Assembly (NCBI RefSeq): GCF_024519435.1
Contig: NZ_JALJRZ010000001.1
Span: forward strand, 744,001-808,000
DNA: 64,000 nt
Direction: 5' to 3'
Source: Terrabacter sp. Ter38
Lineage (GTDB): Bacteria > Actinomycetota > Actinomycetes > Actinomycetales > Dermatophilaceae
The notes under the pieces are model-generated. The model was given only the letters and a program-made list of their open reading frames with translations. It was not told the DNA's origin and did no database searches. A program made the position numbers and the translations under genes. Shown piece after piece: positions 22,778 to 31,555 of this stretch. Each line of letters begins with the position of its first letter. The stretch's first letter is position 1.

Positions 22778-23259
22778 GCGAGCTCGACGACCCTGGTCCG
22801 CGGGGCCGACTGGTGCTCGTGACGGCGGCCCGGGCCCCGGCCCGGGCCGTCCTCGCCTCAGCCGTCGCTGCCCGTCTCCAGCGGGCGGTCGTCGTCGACG
22901 GCGCGGCACTCGAGGCGGCCGTCACGAGCGGCGCCGTCCCCGGGTGGGACGAGCCACCGACGTCCGAACAGCTGCGGAGGCGGCTGCTGCGCTGGTCGGC
23001 GGCCCTGGCCGTCGCCGAGACCTACCAGCTCGAGGGCCTCGACGCGGTCGTCGCCGAGGACGCGCTCGGTGACCGGCTCGAGGACTTCCTCGACCTCGTC
23101 GAGCCGGAGCCGGTCCACGTGGTCGTCGTCCGAGACGGCGCCGACCCCGCGACCCCGCACTGGGGCCTGTGGGTCGACGGCACGGACCCGGTCGAGGCCA
23201 CGGCCGACGACGTGGTCAGCCGGCTGGCCGACGCCCTCGTCGTCACGTCGGCCACCTGA
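22774..23259 (+). CDS. Small protein with a degenerate P-loop-like N-terminus, last gene of the glg operon
   Basis: 161-aa protein that I do not recognise with confidence. It begins with a strand-loop-helix ([21 protein letters not shown], about residues 10-30) positioned like a nucleotide-kinase P-loop, but it lacks the GxxxxGK[ST] residues. Later strands ([26 protein letters not shown]) keep the general order of small P-loop kinases. A dead or highly divergent kinase fold is my inference. The ATGA overlap with pgm ties it to the glucan operon, and a terminator follows directly, so a role in sugar-phosphate metabolism is possible. Confidence 0.6.
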
Positions 23260-23288
23260 CGCCGACGGCGCGCAACCGCCCGCCGACA

Positions 23289-23331
23289 GCGCAGCGGGCC
23301 ACCCTCCGACGTGGAGGATGGCCCGCTGCGC
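23289..23331. terminator. Bidirectional terminator hairpin
   Basis: Stem GCGCAGCGGGCCA plus CCTCC around loop GACGT, with a single C/A mismatch. It separates the end of the glg operon from the convergent thioredoxin/TPR gene. Confidence 0.8.
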
Positions 23332-23340
23332 ATCTGCCCC

Positions 23341-24288
23341 TCAGAAGAGGGCGCTCATGAGGGACTTGCGTGCCTTCGCGACGCGCTCGTCGGTGACGCC
23401 GACGACCTCGAAGAGCTCGACGAGGTGCTCACGCGCCGTGTTGCGGTCGGCGTCCACCGTGACGCGCACCGTGTCGATGAGCCGCATGAAGGCGTCCTCG
23501 ACGTGACCACCGAGCAGGTCGAGGTCGGCGACGAGGATCTGCGCCTCGACGTCGGTCGGCGCAGCCGCCGCAGCGGCACGGGCGGCCTGGAGGTCGGCGC
23601 CCTGGGTGCGCTGCATGAGCCCGACCTGGGCGAGGCCGAGCTTGGCGTCGGTGTCGGCAGGGCTCTGAGCGAGGGCCTCACGGTAGGCCGAGGCGGCTCC
23701 GTCGAGGTCACCCGCCTCGATGGCGTCGAAGGCCTTCTGGTGCAGTGGCGGCAGCGGTTGCTCCACGTCGGCCTCGTCGGCCGACACCTGGGCGTCGTCC
23801 CCGACCGTGACGGTGCCGGTGACCCCGTGCTGGGCCGCGAGCTGGAGCACCTGGTCGATGACGGCCGTGACCTGGGCCTCGGGCTGCACGCCCTCGAACA
23901 GCGGCACGGGTTGGCTCTGGACGAAGGCGAAGCTCACCGGCACGGCCTGGACCTGGAAGGCCTGCAGGATCGTGGGGTTCGCGTCGACGTCGACGGTGAC
24001 GAGCTGGAAGCGACCCGCGTAGCGGCGGGCCACCGAGCCCATCGTCGTGACGAAGTCGGCCGACTCCTGCAGCCGCGGCGACCACAGCACCATGACGACG
24101 GGGTGCCGGTCGGACGCCGCGATGACGTCACGGATCGAGGCGTCAGTGCCCTCGATGACGAGGCCAGCACCGTCCGCGGAGGTGGAGGCCCCTTCGGATA
24201 CGGGGCCAGCCGGCTGGGCCGGACGCTTGAGCGATGACAGGTCGACGGCACCGCGAAGTGCTGCTGCGGTGAATGGCTGGTGACTCAT
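23341..24288 (-). CDS. Thioredoxin-fold/TPR protein (CnoX/YbbN-like)
   Basis: 315-aa soluble protein: a thioredoxin-like domain (about residues 45-155, with FQLVTVDVDANPTILQAFQV and the cis-Pro region VQAVPVSFAF) followed by tetratricopeptide-like helices (residues 175-315). This is the layout of the co-chaperone CnoX/YbbN. The expected WCxxC site reads WSPRLQES, so there is no redox cysteine pair; like other YbbN proteins it probably acts as a binding platform. A GGGAGGA ribosome site precedes the ATG. It lies 14 bases downstream of a lipoprotein gene, likely in one transcript. Confidence 0.85.
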   Translation of the reverse strand: MSHQPFTAAALRGAVDLSSLKRPAQPAGPVSEGASTSADGAGLVIEGTDASIRDVIAASDRHPVVMVLWSPRLQESADFVTTMGSVARRYAGRFQLVTVDVDANPTILQAFQVQAVPVSFAFVQSQPVPLFEGVQPEAQVTAVIDQVLQLAAQHGVTGTVTVGDDAQVSADEADVEQPLPPLHQKAFDAIEAGDLDGAASAYREALAQSPADTDAKLGLAQVGLMQRTQGADLQAARAAAAAAPTDVEAQILVADLDLLGGHVEDAFMRLIDTVRVTVDADRNTAREHLVELFEVVGVTDERVAKARKSLMSALF

Positions 24289-24302
24289 AGATCAATCCTC
24301 CC

Positions 24303-25295
24303 TCACCGACCCGAGCCGGCGACGAGCTGGTCCGAAGCGGCGACGATGCGCGCCTGTCCGGACGCAGGGATGACGATGGCGACGATCTCGTCGGAGGTGA
24401 GGTTCGCCTCGGTCGTGATCTGCTTGATGCCGGTCAGGAGCGTCAGGTCCTTGGCCGGGGTGAGCTTGACGGGCGTCCGCATGGCGATGGCGTCGCTGCG
24501 CACGAGGTGGGCGAAGACGATGGCGCCGTTGCCGTCCTTGAGGCGCAGGCCACCGATGACGCCCTTGGGCTCGTGCTCCTGGGTGAAGGCACCCTGGTTG
24601 TTCAGGGCCTGCGACTGCGCGCGCGCCGACTGGCGCAGCTGCTCCGAGAGCGGGTCGTCGGCCAGCACCTTGGTCGCCGTCGGGTCGGGGTACTTCACCG
24701 AGGCGGCGAACGCCGAGACGACGTCGTCCGGCTTGGCACTCAGGCCCTTGCCGTCGGCGATGGCGGCCGAGCCGTCGGTCGTCGGGTCGAGAGCATCGAG
24801 CTTGGCGTCCGGGAGCATCGGGGTGACCGCGGCCGCCTTGAACGGCGCTCCGGGCTGCCCACCGACGAGCAGCACGAGGACGGCCGCACCGGTCTTCTTC
24901 AACGTCGTCTGGGCGAGGATCTGCGCGGGGGCGTCGCCGGCGCGGGACAGCGCGAGCACCTTGACGCCGGTCGTGGCGAGCTCGGCGTCGGCCTTCTCCG
25001 CGGCGGTGCGCCCGGGCAACGTCTTGGCATACGCGTTCGCCGACGTGAGCGCGGCACCGACGAAGGCCTTGCTCCGAGCAGCCGCACCGGCGGCCGAGCC
25101 ATCGAGCGAGGATGTCGCTGCCGCACCGACGGCCGAGGCGGCGGTCGTGTCGGCAGCGTCTGCCGCTACGACAGGCGTCGCCGAGACGCCGGTGCCGGCC
25201 GTGCCGTCGTCGGAGTTGCCGGTGCAGGCGGAGAGCATGGCAGCGCAGGCGAGCGCGGCGGCAAGAGCACGTCGACGAGTCGCGGTGCGGGGCAT
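24303..25295 (-). CDS. Putative lipoprotein of unknown function
   Basis: 330-aa exported protein. The signal peptide (residues 1-24: RRR charge cluster, Ala/Leu core) ends in the lipobox LSAC, giving a lipid-anchored Cys24. An Ala/Thr/Asp-rich linker to about residue 75 resembles a wall-spanning spacer. The folded part contains VKVLALSRAGDAPAQILAQT and repeated hydrophobic strands; I recognise no family. Upstream, TATCGT (25350-25355) with TTGGGG 19 bases before it is a plausible promoter, and GAAAGG is the ribosome site. It stands between an ABC exporter operon and the CnoX-like gene and could serve either. Confidence 0.75.
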   Translation of the reverse strand: MPRTATRRRALAAALACAAMLSACTGNSDDGTAGTGVSATPVVAADAADTTAASAVGAAATSSLDGSAAGAAARSKAFVGAALTSANAYAKTLPGRTAAEKADAELATTGVKVLALSRAGDAPAQILAQTTLKKTGAAVLVLLVGGQPGAPFKAAAVTPMLPDAKLDALDPTTDGSAAIADGKGLSAKPDDVVSAFAASVKYPDPTATKVLADDPLSEQLRQSARAQSQALNNQGAFTQEHEPKGVIGGLRLKDGNGAIVFAHLVRSDAIAMRTPVKLTPAKDLTLLTGIKQITTEANLTSDEIVAIVIPASGQARIVAASDQLVAGSGR

Positions 25296-25515
25296 GGAAA
25301 AGCCTTTCGTGACGCAAGGGGACCGGCCGAGCGCGTTCGGCCGCGACCCACGATACGCACGGACCGTGCTGCATCCCCAATCCGCTGGTACGGCTCGCCG
25401 AGGACATTTCCGGACACTCCTGACGCAGTTCGTGCAGCGACGCGAGCCGATGTCAGACGGGTCACGCTCGGCGTCGCCACCTGATGCCCCTTATGCGCGG
25501 TTTGTCCTGCGCGCC

Positions 25516-26295
25516 TCAGGCGCGAGCGGTCCCTCGCCCGGCGTCGAGGACGATTCCGCGGTGGGCGCCGGCCGCGGCCTCGGGGTCGTTCGTCGCCATG
25601 ACGACGCACGCACCGCCGGAGGCCAGACCGGTGAGCAGGGCAAGGACCCGTTCGCGGTTGGCGTGGTCGAGCTCGGACGTGGGCTCGTCGGCGAGGAGCA
25701 CCGTCGGTCGGGCGGCGATCGCGCGAGCGACCGCGACGCGTTGCTGCTGCCCGCCCGACAGCTCCTCGACGAGGTGGTTGCCCGAGTCCTGCAGACCGAC
25801 CGCCTCCAGGGCCTGCGCCACGCGGGCCCGGGCCTCGCGGGCCGACACCCCTCCGTCGACGAGCGGCACGAGGCAGTTCTCCGCGGCCGTGAGGACTGCC
25901 GCCAGGCCGTTGCCCTGCGGGATCATCGCCACCCCGAGCGGCACGGTGCGCTCACGCGCGCCCCTGGGGTCGATGGCATCGCCGAGGACCGTCACCCGAC
26001 CGGACACGGCCGCGGCCGGGTCGAGTGCACCCGCGAGCGCCCAGAGCAGCGTCGTCTTGCCTGCGCCGGACGGTCCGCTGACCGCGACGAGCTCGCCGCG
26101 CACCGCGCTCATCGTCACGTCGACGAGCGCCGACAGCTCCCCGAAGCGGACCGACAGGGCCTCCGTCGCAACGCCCTCGTCGGCGGCGTCGGTCAGGCCG
26201 TCGGTCAGGCCGTCGGTCAGGCCGTCGGTCGCGGCGACGGCGCCGGGTCCGATCCACACGTCCCGTGCCCGCGGTCGTCGGTGTCGACCGGTCAT
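25516..26295 (-). CDS. ABC transporter ATP-binding protein (MacB/LolD type)
   Basis: 259-aa ATPase. Walker A GPSGAGKTT near residue 74, signature LSGGQQQR, Walker B VLLADEPTSELD and the downstream switch region are canonical, though the switch reads MATNDPE where many relatives have His. Before the domain lies an Asp/Gly/Leu/Thr repeat (DGLT three times) encoded by a 12-bp tandem repeat. Its ATG overlaps the stop of the other ATPase by four bases (ATGA), so both are made together with the 10-helix permease upstream. Likely a heterodimeric ATPase for a MacB-like, non-classical exporter. Confidence 0.88.
   Translation of the reverse strand: MTGRHRRPRARDVWIGPGAVAATDGLTDGLTDGLTDAADEGVATEALSVRFGELSALVDVTMSAVRGELVAVSGPSGAGKTTLLWALAGALDPAAAVSGRVTVLGDAIDPRGARERTVPLGVAMIPQGNGLAAVLTAAENCLVPLVDGGVSAREARARVAQALEAVGLQDSGNHLVEELSGGQQQRVAVARAIAARPTVLLADEPTSELDHANRERVLALLTGLASGGACVVMATNDPEAAAGAHRGIVLDAGRGTARA
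26191..26226. repeat. Three in-frame 12-bp tandem repeats
   Basis: The unit GGTCAGGCCGTC occurs three times perfectly (a partial fourth follows) and encodes the DGLT repeats in the N-terminus of the ATPase. Copy number could vary without a frameshift. Confidence 0.9.
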
Positions 26296-27242
26296 GTCCC
26301 GACCTCCCCCGACTCCGACGACCACGCCGCCCCTGCCGTCGGCGCGTCGTCCGATGCCCCTGCAGCGGCGTCGGACGACGAGGCCTGCTCACCCTCGAGG
26401 ACCCATGACGTCCCGTCGTGGCGCACCCGCACGAGGGAGCCGGGCGGGAAGTCGTCGAGCGCCGGCCCGGACAGGGGCAGGGAGCCGTCCGCGGACACGA
26501 CGGCATACTCCTCTCCCAACCGGCCCTCGGCACCCACCCGACCGTCACGGATCGTCACGGTGCGGGGCAAGCGCGCGGCGACGTCCGGGTCGTGCGTCAC
26601 GACGACGACGGTCGAGCCGACCTGCGTGTTCACGACGTGCAGGGCCTCGAGCACCCGGTCGCGCGACGCGTGGTCGAGCTGGCTCGTCGGCTCGTCGCCG
26701 AGCAGCAGGCCCGGGAAGCAGGCGATCCCGACAGCGATGGCGCACAGCTGCAGCTGCCCCGGCGACAGCGAGCCGAGCGGCCGGTCGGCGAGCGCGCGCA
26801 CCCCCAGCAGCCCGAGCACGTCGTCGACGTCCGGGACGGACCGACCGAGGCGCCTGGCCGCGCCCTGCGCGAAACCGACGTTCTGGTGGGGAGTCAGGTA
26901 GGGCAGCAGGTTGCGGCCGGCGCCCTGGAGCACGAGGCCGACGTCTCCGGCCCGGTAGGCGTCGAGCTGTTCGGGGCCCATCGCCTTGACGTCGTGGTGG
27001 CCGACGTGGACCTTGCCCGCACTCGGCTCGACGAGGCCGCCGAAGACCGTCAGCAGCGTCGACTTGCCGGCGCCGCTCGGGCCGAGCAGCCCCACGACCT
27101 CCCCCGCCGCGACGCGCAGGTCGACGCCGGAGAGAGCCGCCACGTCGTGCCCCTCGGAGCGGTAGATGACGACGAGGCCGCGAGTCGTCACGTCGAGACC
27201 CCGTCGCGCGGTGGAGGACGGAAGGACGACGGGCGCGCTCAT
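26292..27242 (-). CDS. ABC transporter ATP-binding protein with C-terminal extension
   Basis: 316-aa ATPase. Walker A GPSGAGKST near residue 53, Walker B LLLGDEPTSQLD and the switch His in VVTHDPD are canonical, but the signature reads LSPGQLQL in place of LSGGQ. About 90 residues follow the ATPase domain and contain a small beta module (VVSADGSLPLSGPALDD, SLVRVRHDG) resembling an AbrB-like hairpin, then a low-complexity tail. Start at 27242 by an ATGA overlap with the permease. The altered signature suggests an asymmetric pair with the 25516-26295 ATPase. Confidence 0.87.
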   Translation of the reverse strand: MSAPVVLPSSTARRGLDVTTRGLVVIYRSEGHDVAALSGVDLRVAAGEVVGLLGPSGAGKSTLLTVFGGLVEPSAGKVHVGHHDVKAMGPEQLDAYRAGDVGLVLQGAGRNLLPYLTPHQNVGFAQGAARRLGRSVPDVDDVLGLLGVRALADRPLGSLSPGQLQLCAIAVGIACFPGLLLGDEPTSQLDHASRDRVLEALHVVNTQVGSTVVVVTHDPDVAARLPRTVTIRDGRVGAEGRLGEEYAVVSADGSLPLSGPALDDFPPGSLVRVRHDGTSWVLEGEQASSSDAAAGASDDAPTAGAAWSSESGEVGT

Positions 27243-30200
27243 GTCGTCTCCCGGACCCGACCCACGACGGCACGTCCGGCGAGCCAGGTGCCGAGCGCGG
27301 CCGCAACGACCACGAGCCACAGCAGCGACCCGGCTGCCGCGGCCGCCATCGGCGCAAGCGCCGGACGGAGGTCCTGGACGAACGTGTCCGACGGCGTCGT
27401 GAAGAACGGCACGAGCCCGAGCGAGAGCCGCGCGCCGGCGGAGCCGCAGAGCGCGCCGACGACCGTGGCGAGGAGGATGACGATGACCTGCTCCGCCACG
27501 GTGACGCGGCGCAGCCGTCCCGGCGGGACGCCGGCCATGCGCAGGGAGGCGAGGTCCTTGGACCGTGAGCGCCACGACGTCACGGTGACGAGCACCAGGG
27601 CGAGCGCGGTGAGGAGCAGGGCCAGGACGGCCATGACGATCGCGAGTCTCAGGGACCAGGCCGAGGCGGACCGGTCGTAGGACTGTCGGAGATCCTCCAC
27701 GCCGGCCCTCGAGCGCACGGTGACCCCGGCGCCCTCGAGGGCGGCCTGGACGGCCGGGGCGAAGCCCGCGTCGCGGATCCAGACCTCGATCGACCCGCTC
27801 GCATAGAGGCGGCTGGCCTGCGCGGCCAGCGCGTCGTAGTCCACGACGGCCACGTTCGTGGCGTCGCCGGGAGCGACAGCGACGCGTCCCACCTCACGCA
27901 CCCGGACGGTCATGCCACCGAAGCCGACGATCCCGTCCGGGGGTCTCGTGCCTCCAGGGGCGCCGGAACCCTCGGGGTCGGTGTCGGGCGGCGGCACGAC
28001 GACGACCGGCAGGGGTGGTGGTCCCGTGACGAGGGAGACGATGCCCCCGGTGGACGCGAACGTGACCCGGATGCCGTCCGGGGCTCCCGGAGTCGCCGCG
28101 ACCGTCCCGAAGCCGGGCCGTCCCGGCTGGAGATCGCGCAGCGGGAAGGGAGTCCCGATCTGGTCCCAGGTCAGGTCGGACAGCGGGATCGCCGCCGAGC
28201 CGTCCGTGACCACGCTCGCGATCCGGAAGTGCCCGGCGACCAGACGCGTCTCGCTGTCGGCGCGGTCGACGTCGACACCGGTCAGGGTGCAGGAGGTGGT
28301 CTCGCACGGAATCGTCGCGGCGAGCCTCACGGGGCCCCGCGCCGTGAAGGGCACGGACCCGAGCGGGACGTTGACGTCGGCTCCGGTGCCGTCTCGGAGG
28401 GCGAGCCGGAAGGGAACGGCGTCGGGCCCGGTCCTGCCGCCTGTCTCGCCGGCGGCGACGTCGGCCCCGGGCGCCACCTTGTCGATGGCGAGGTCGGCGA
28501 TCGTCACCGAGACGGTGCGCCCGTGCAGCTCGGTCGAGCCCGCCGGCGGGGCGACGACGCGCCCCCAGTCGACGCCGGGCCCGGTGCTGCCTCCGGGGTC
28601 GAGCGCCACGGCCCGCATCGCGGCAGGGACGACGGCCATCGTGGCCAGGGACCCCGAGTCGGCGGCGGCGAGGTGCGCGACCGGCGCCGTCCGGTCGGAG
28701 CCCGGGTCGACCGTGCGCAGGACCTCGCGGACGAGGCGCGGCTCCTTCGAGTCCGTCTGCAGGACGACGTCCGCCCCCGCCTCGAGCGCCGCCCGCTGGC
28801 CCCGGTTGCGCTCCGCGACGAGGTAGGCGTCGGTGGCGAAGACGAGCAGCGCGGTCGCGACCGTGACGATGGCCACGAGTCGCCGCACGGCCGGCCGGCG
28901 GGCCAGCGACAGTGCCGTGAGCCCCGCAGGGACGTGGCCCCGCCGGAGCAGGACGTGCCCTAGGCCGGCCGAGACGGGCACGACGACGAGGGCGAGCAGC
29001 AGCCCGACCGCGAAGGCGAGGAGGGCCGGAGTCACCATCGCCAGCGGACCGGACACGCCGCCCGTGACGATGGTCAGCACGCCGGCACCGGCCACGGTGA
29101 TGACGACCGCGTCGAAGAGACCGACGACGAGAGAGCGCGGCCGCGGAGGCACTCGCCGCAGCAGCGACGGGATCGGTTCGCGGACCGGGCGCCGTGCCGC
29201 GAGCAGGACGGCGAGAAGGCCGGCGGAGAGAGCCAGACCGGCCGCGGCCCAAGCGCTCCTCGGGACGTCGAGGGGGGCGCCCTCGGGCAGCCAGCCGCGG
29301 GCCGCCACGACGTCGAGGCCGACCGCCAGGGCCGCCCCGAGGGGGACACCGAGGACGACGAGCGCCCCGAGCTCCGAGACCACGAGCCTCCGAGCGCCCG
29401 CGATGCCCTCACCACGCAGCCGGGCCAGCGCGATCTCGGGACGACGCTGCTCGACGGCGGCGGCCGAGGCGAGGCCGAGCACCACCACGGCGAGCAGGGC
29501 CAGCTGACCCATGAGGAGCGGGACGAGCAACGAGGCCTGCTCCTGCCCCAGCACGACCGTGTGCCCGATCTGGTCGAGCCCGGAGCGCAGCCGCGGAGCG
29601 GTGGGCCCGTCGGGCACGCGAACCTCGGCGGCCCGGACCCCGGACACGAGGCCGGCCAGCTCGTCGACCCCGAGGCGGTCGCGTCGGAGCAGGTAGGTGA
29701 GCGTCGTCGTGGTACCGGTCGGGCTCTGCTCGAAGAAGGCGGGCGCGACGACGGGGGCATCGACCTTCGGCACCGACGCGAGCCCGGCGACGGATCGCGT
29801 CCCGGCCCGGCCGGTCAGCCGCAGGCCGAACCACACGGCGTCGTCGATCCGCTGGTCGTAGGTGCCGACGAGCCGGACGTTCCGGTCGGTGGCTCGCGCC
29901 GACGGGCTCCCACCGGGGGCGGCCACGACCTCGAGAGTGTCGCCCACCCGCCATCCCTCGAAGGAGGCTTCCGCCGTCGAGACCATGACCTGCCCGCCGG
30001 CCGTCGGGCACACGCCGCCGGTGACGACGAGGCCGGTGCACCCAGCCAGGGGCGCGTATGCCGTGGTGAGCACGTCGACCCCGCCCCGACCTTCCGCCTG
30101 CCGCAGCACCACCTGACCCGAGAGGGTCGCCACGGGCTCGTCGAAGGCGCCGCGCAGCGAGGACGGCACGGCCTGGGCCACCGCGTCGGGGGATGGCACC

Positions 30201-30469
30201 GAGGTCTCGTCGGACTGCGCCTCGGCCACGAGCCCCGTCGTCATGACCGTGCTCCGGGCCAGGGCGTCCCGCAGGAGGCTGTGCTCGACCGACCGGGCAT
30301 ACAGCGGGCCGAAGACGGCCGAGGCGGTGACGAGCGCCGACAGGAGCACGAGGGAGACCGCCTGTGCCGGACGGTGCCTCGTCGCGCTGACGACGGTCCG
30401 CGCAGCCGTCGACCACCGACGCGCGAGACGGCCCGCAGGACGACGCCACGGTGAGGTGCGCGACGTCAC
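27239..30469 (-). CDS. FtsX-like ABC transporter permease, 10 predicted helices
   Basis: About 1076-aa membrane protein. A first helix near residue 35 (VSLVLLSALVTASAVFGPLY) is followed by a large extracytoplasmic region. A helix block then runs over about residues 345-560 (six segments), with a second extracytoplasmic region and three C-terminal helices (from SLRLAIVMAVLALLL). This is the duplicated MacB/FtsX permease plan. It is followed by two ATPase genes through ATGA overlaps. The start is uncertain: GTG 30469 is chosen because the open frame further upstream has no ATG or GTG before a TTG at 30628; no clear ribosome site is seen. Such systems export lipids, peptides or drugs, or transduce signals; the substrate is unknown. 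Confidence 0.8.
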   Translation of the reverse strand: MTSRTSPWRRPAGRLARRWSTAARTVVSATRHRPAQAVSLVLLSALVTASAVFGPLYARSVEHSLLRDALARSTVMTTGLVAEAQSDETSVPSPDAVAQAVPSSLRGAFDEPVATLSGQVVLRQAEGRGGVDVLTTAYAPLAGCTGLVVTGGVCPTAGGQVMVSTAEASFEGWRVGDTLEVVAAPGGSPSARATDRNVRLVGTYDQRIDDAVWFGLRLTGRAGTRSVAGLASVPKVDAPVVAPAFFEQSPTGTTTTLTYLLRRDRLGVDELAGLVSGVRAAEVRVPDGPTAPRLRSGLDQIGHTVVLGQEQASLLVPLLMGQLALLAVVVLGLASAAAVEQRRPEIALARLRGEGIAGARRLVVSELGALVVLGVPLGAALAVGLDVVAARGWLPEGAPLDVPRSAWAAAGLALSAGLLAVLLAARRPVREPIPSLLRRVPPRPRSLVVGLFDAVVITVAGAGVLTIVTGGVSGPLAMVTPALLAFAVGLLLALVVVPVSAGLGHVLLRRGHVPAGLTALSLARRPAVRRLVAIVTVATALLVFATDAYLVAERNRGQRAALEAGADVVLQTDSKEPRLVREVLRTVDPGSDRTAPVAHLAAADSGSLATMAVVPAAMRAVALDPGGSTGPGVDWGRVVAPPAGSTELHGRTVSVTIADLAIDKVAPGADVAAGETGGRTGPDAVPFRLALRDGTGADVNVPLGSVPFTARGPVRLAATIPCETTSCTLTGVDVDRADSETRLVAGHFRIASVVTDGSAAIPLSDLTWDQIGTPFPLRDLQPGRPGFGTVAATPGAPDGIRVTFASTGGIVSLVTGPPPLPVVVVPPPDTDPEGSGAPGGTRPPDGIVGFGGMTVRVREVGRVAVAPGDATNVAVVDYDALAAQASRLYASGSIEVWIRDAGFAPAVQAALEGAGVTVRSRAGVEDLRQSYDRSASAWSLRLAIVMAVLALLLTALALVLVTVTSWRSRSKDLASLRMAGVPPGRLRRVTVAEQVIVILLATVVGALCGSAGARLSLGLVPFFTTPSDTFVQDLRPALAPMAAAAAGSLLWLVVVAAALGTWLAGRAVVGRVRETT

Positions 30470-30667
30470 GGTCGGCGTCCCAGACCGTCGTGTGCGCGTC
30501 CCAGCGGAGTCCCCCGTCGCTTGTGCCGCGGTCGGACCGGTGCCGCCGTGCGGTACAGAGTCTGTCCCTTGACGCTCGGCGCGCGGGGCGTTCCGGCGGC
30601 GCACCCGTCGATCGTGACCGCTTCGCAACTCATCGTGCGGACGATGCCGGACGCGGCAGGCGGCCCG

Positions 30668-31189
30668 TCAGTTGCCCGTCGACCCGCGAGTACGACGGAC
30701 CATCCGGACCTCCGGGGTGCCCGTGGCCGGGTGGACGTCCCTGCCGCCCTCGTCGACGAAGCCACGCCGCGCGTAGAAGGCCCGGGCTCTCGCGTTGCCG
30801 TCGATGACCCACAAGGTCGCGTCGCGGTCGGCGAGGAGCTCATCGACGAGCCGGTCGGCGACGCCCGTGCCACGGGCGTGCGAAGCGAGGTTGACGGCAT
30901 ACAGCTCCCACTCGGTGGGGGCGTCCTCGTCTCGACTCGGGCCGGCGCTGCCGAAGCCCGCGAGCCGGCCGTCCGCGTCCACGACCACGAGGGTGCGCTG
31001 CGGAGCATCCGGCGGCAGGGCGACCCGCTCACGCCAGCGGTCCGCACAGCGCTCGTCACTCAGCCCGGCGAGGTAGTCGGCCGGCATGAGGTCGGCGTAC
31101 GCGTCGCGCCAGATGGCCATGTGCACGCGGCCCAGCTCGTCGCAGTCCTCGCGCGCGAGCGGGCGCAGGCCCCAGGCGTCCTCAGTCAT
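30668..31189 (-). CDS. GNAT-family N-acetyltransferase
   Basis: 173-aa acetyl-CoA-dependent acyltransferase. The acetyl-CoA-binding segment is LASHARGTGVADRLVDELL (about residues 112-130, RGTGVA loop), and the closing NARARAFYARRGFVDEGG is the typical GNAT end. WELYAVNL supplies the preceding strand. Its ATG at 31189 lies eight bases inside the end of the thiamine-binding-like gene, so translation is coupled. Substrate cannot be inferred from sequence. GTATGCC lies inside it (30896-30902). Confidence 0.88.
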   Translation of the reverse strand: MTEDAWGLRPLAREDCDELGRVHMAIWRDAYADLMPADYLAGLSDERCADRWRERVALPPDAPQRTLVVVDADGRLAGFGSAGPSRDEDAPTEWELYAVNLASHARGTGVADRLVDELLADRDATLWVIDGNARARAFYARRGFVDEGGRDVHPATGTPEVRMVRRTRGSTGN

Positions 31190-31496
31190 CCTGCTGACGG
31201 CCGAGCGCATCCTCGAGCCGCTCGAGCTTGCCGTCGAGCTCGCCCGTCCAGCCGGGACGGATGTCGGCCTTGAGCACGAGCCCGACACGCGGCGAGGTCT
31301 CCGCCAGCACGTCGCAGCACTGCTTCACGACAGCCATGCACTCGTCCCACTCCCCTTCGATGGTCGTGAACATCGCGTCGGTGCGGTGCGGCAGACCGGC
31401 GTCGCGCACGACGCGAATGGCTCGGGCGACGGCGTCCGACACGGATCCGGTGTCGTCGGCCGCGACGGTGGGGGCGACGGAGAAGGCGATCAGCAT
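31182..31496 (-). CDS. MTH1187/YqgV-family thiamine-binding-like protein
   Basis: 104-aa ferredoxin-like-fold protein of the MTH1187 (DUF77) family, some members of which bind thiamine. Visible features are MLIAFSVAPTV at the start, the ARAIRVVRDAGLPHRTDAMFTTIEG block and ECMAVVKQCCDVL. Start at 31496: TACGGT lies six bases upstream, and GGTGAGG overlaps it, so the gene could be leaderless or use a short leader. Overlaps the downstream GNAT gene by eight bases. Confidence 0.82.
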   Translation of the reverse strand: MLIAFSVAPTVAADDTGSVSDAVARAIRVVRDAGLPHRTDAMFTTIEGEWDECMAVVKQCCDVLAETSPRVGLVLKADIRPGWTGELDGKLERLEDALGRQQDD

Positions 31497-31502
31497 GGCC
31501 TC

Positions 31503-31508
31503 ACCGTA
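31503..31508 (-). promoter_or_regulatory. -10 box of a leaderless promoter overlapping a GGCATAC motif
   Basis: TACGGT on the minus strand, six bases before ATG 31496. It shares its first bases with the dispersed 7-mer at 31506-31512. Confidence 0.45.
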
Positions 31509-31555
31509 TGCCGCCCCCGCCGCCGTCACGCGAGCACCCCACCGCGCCGCTCGGT

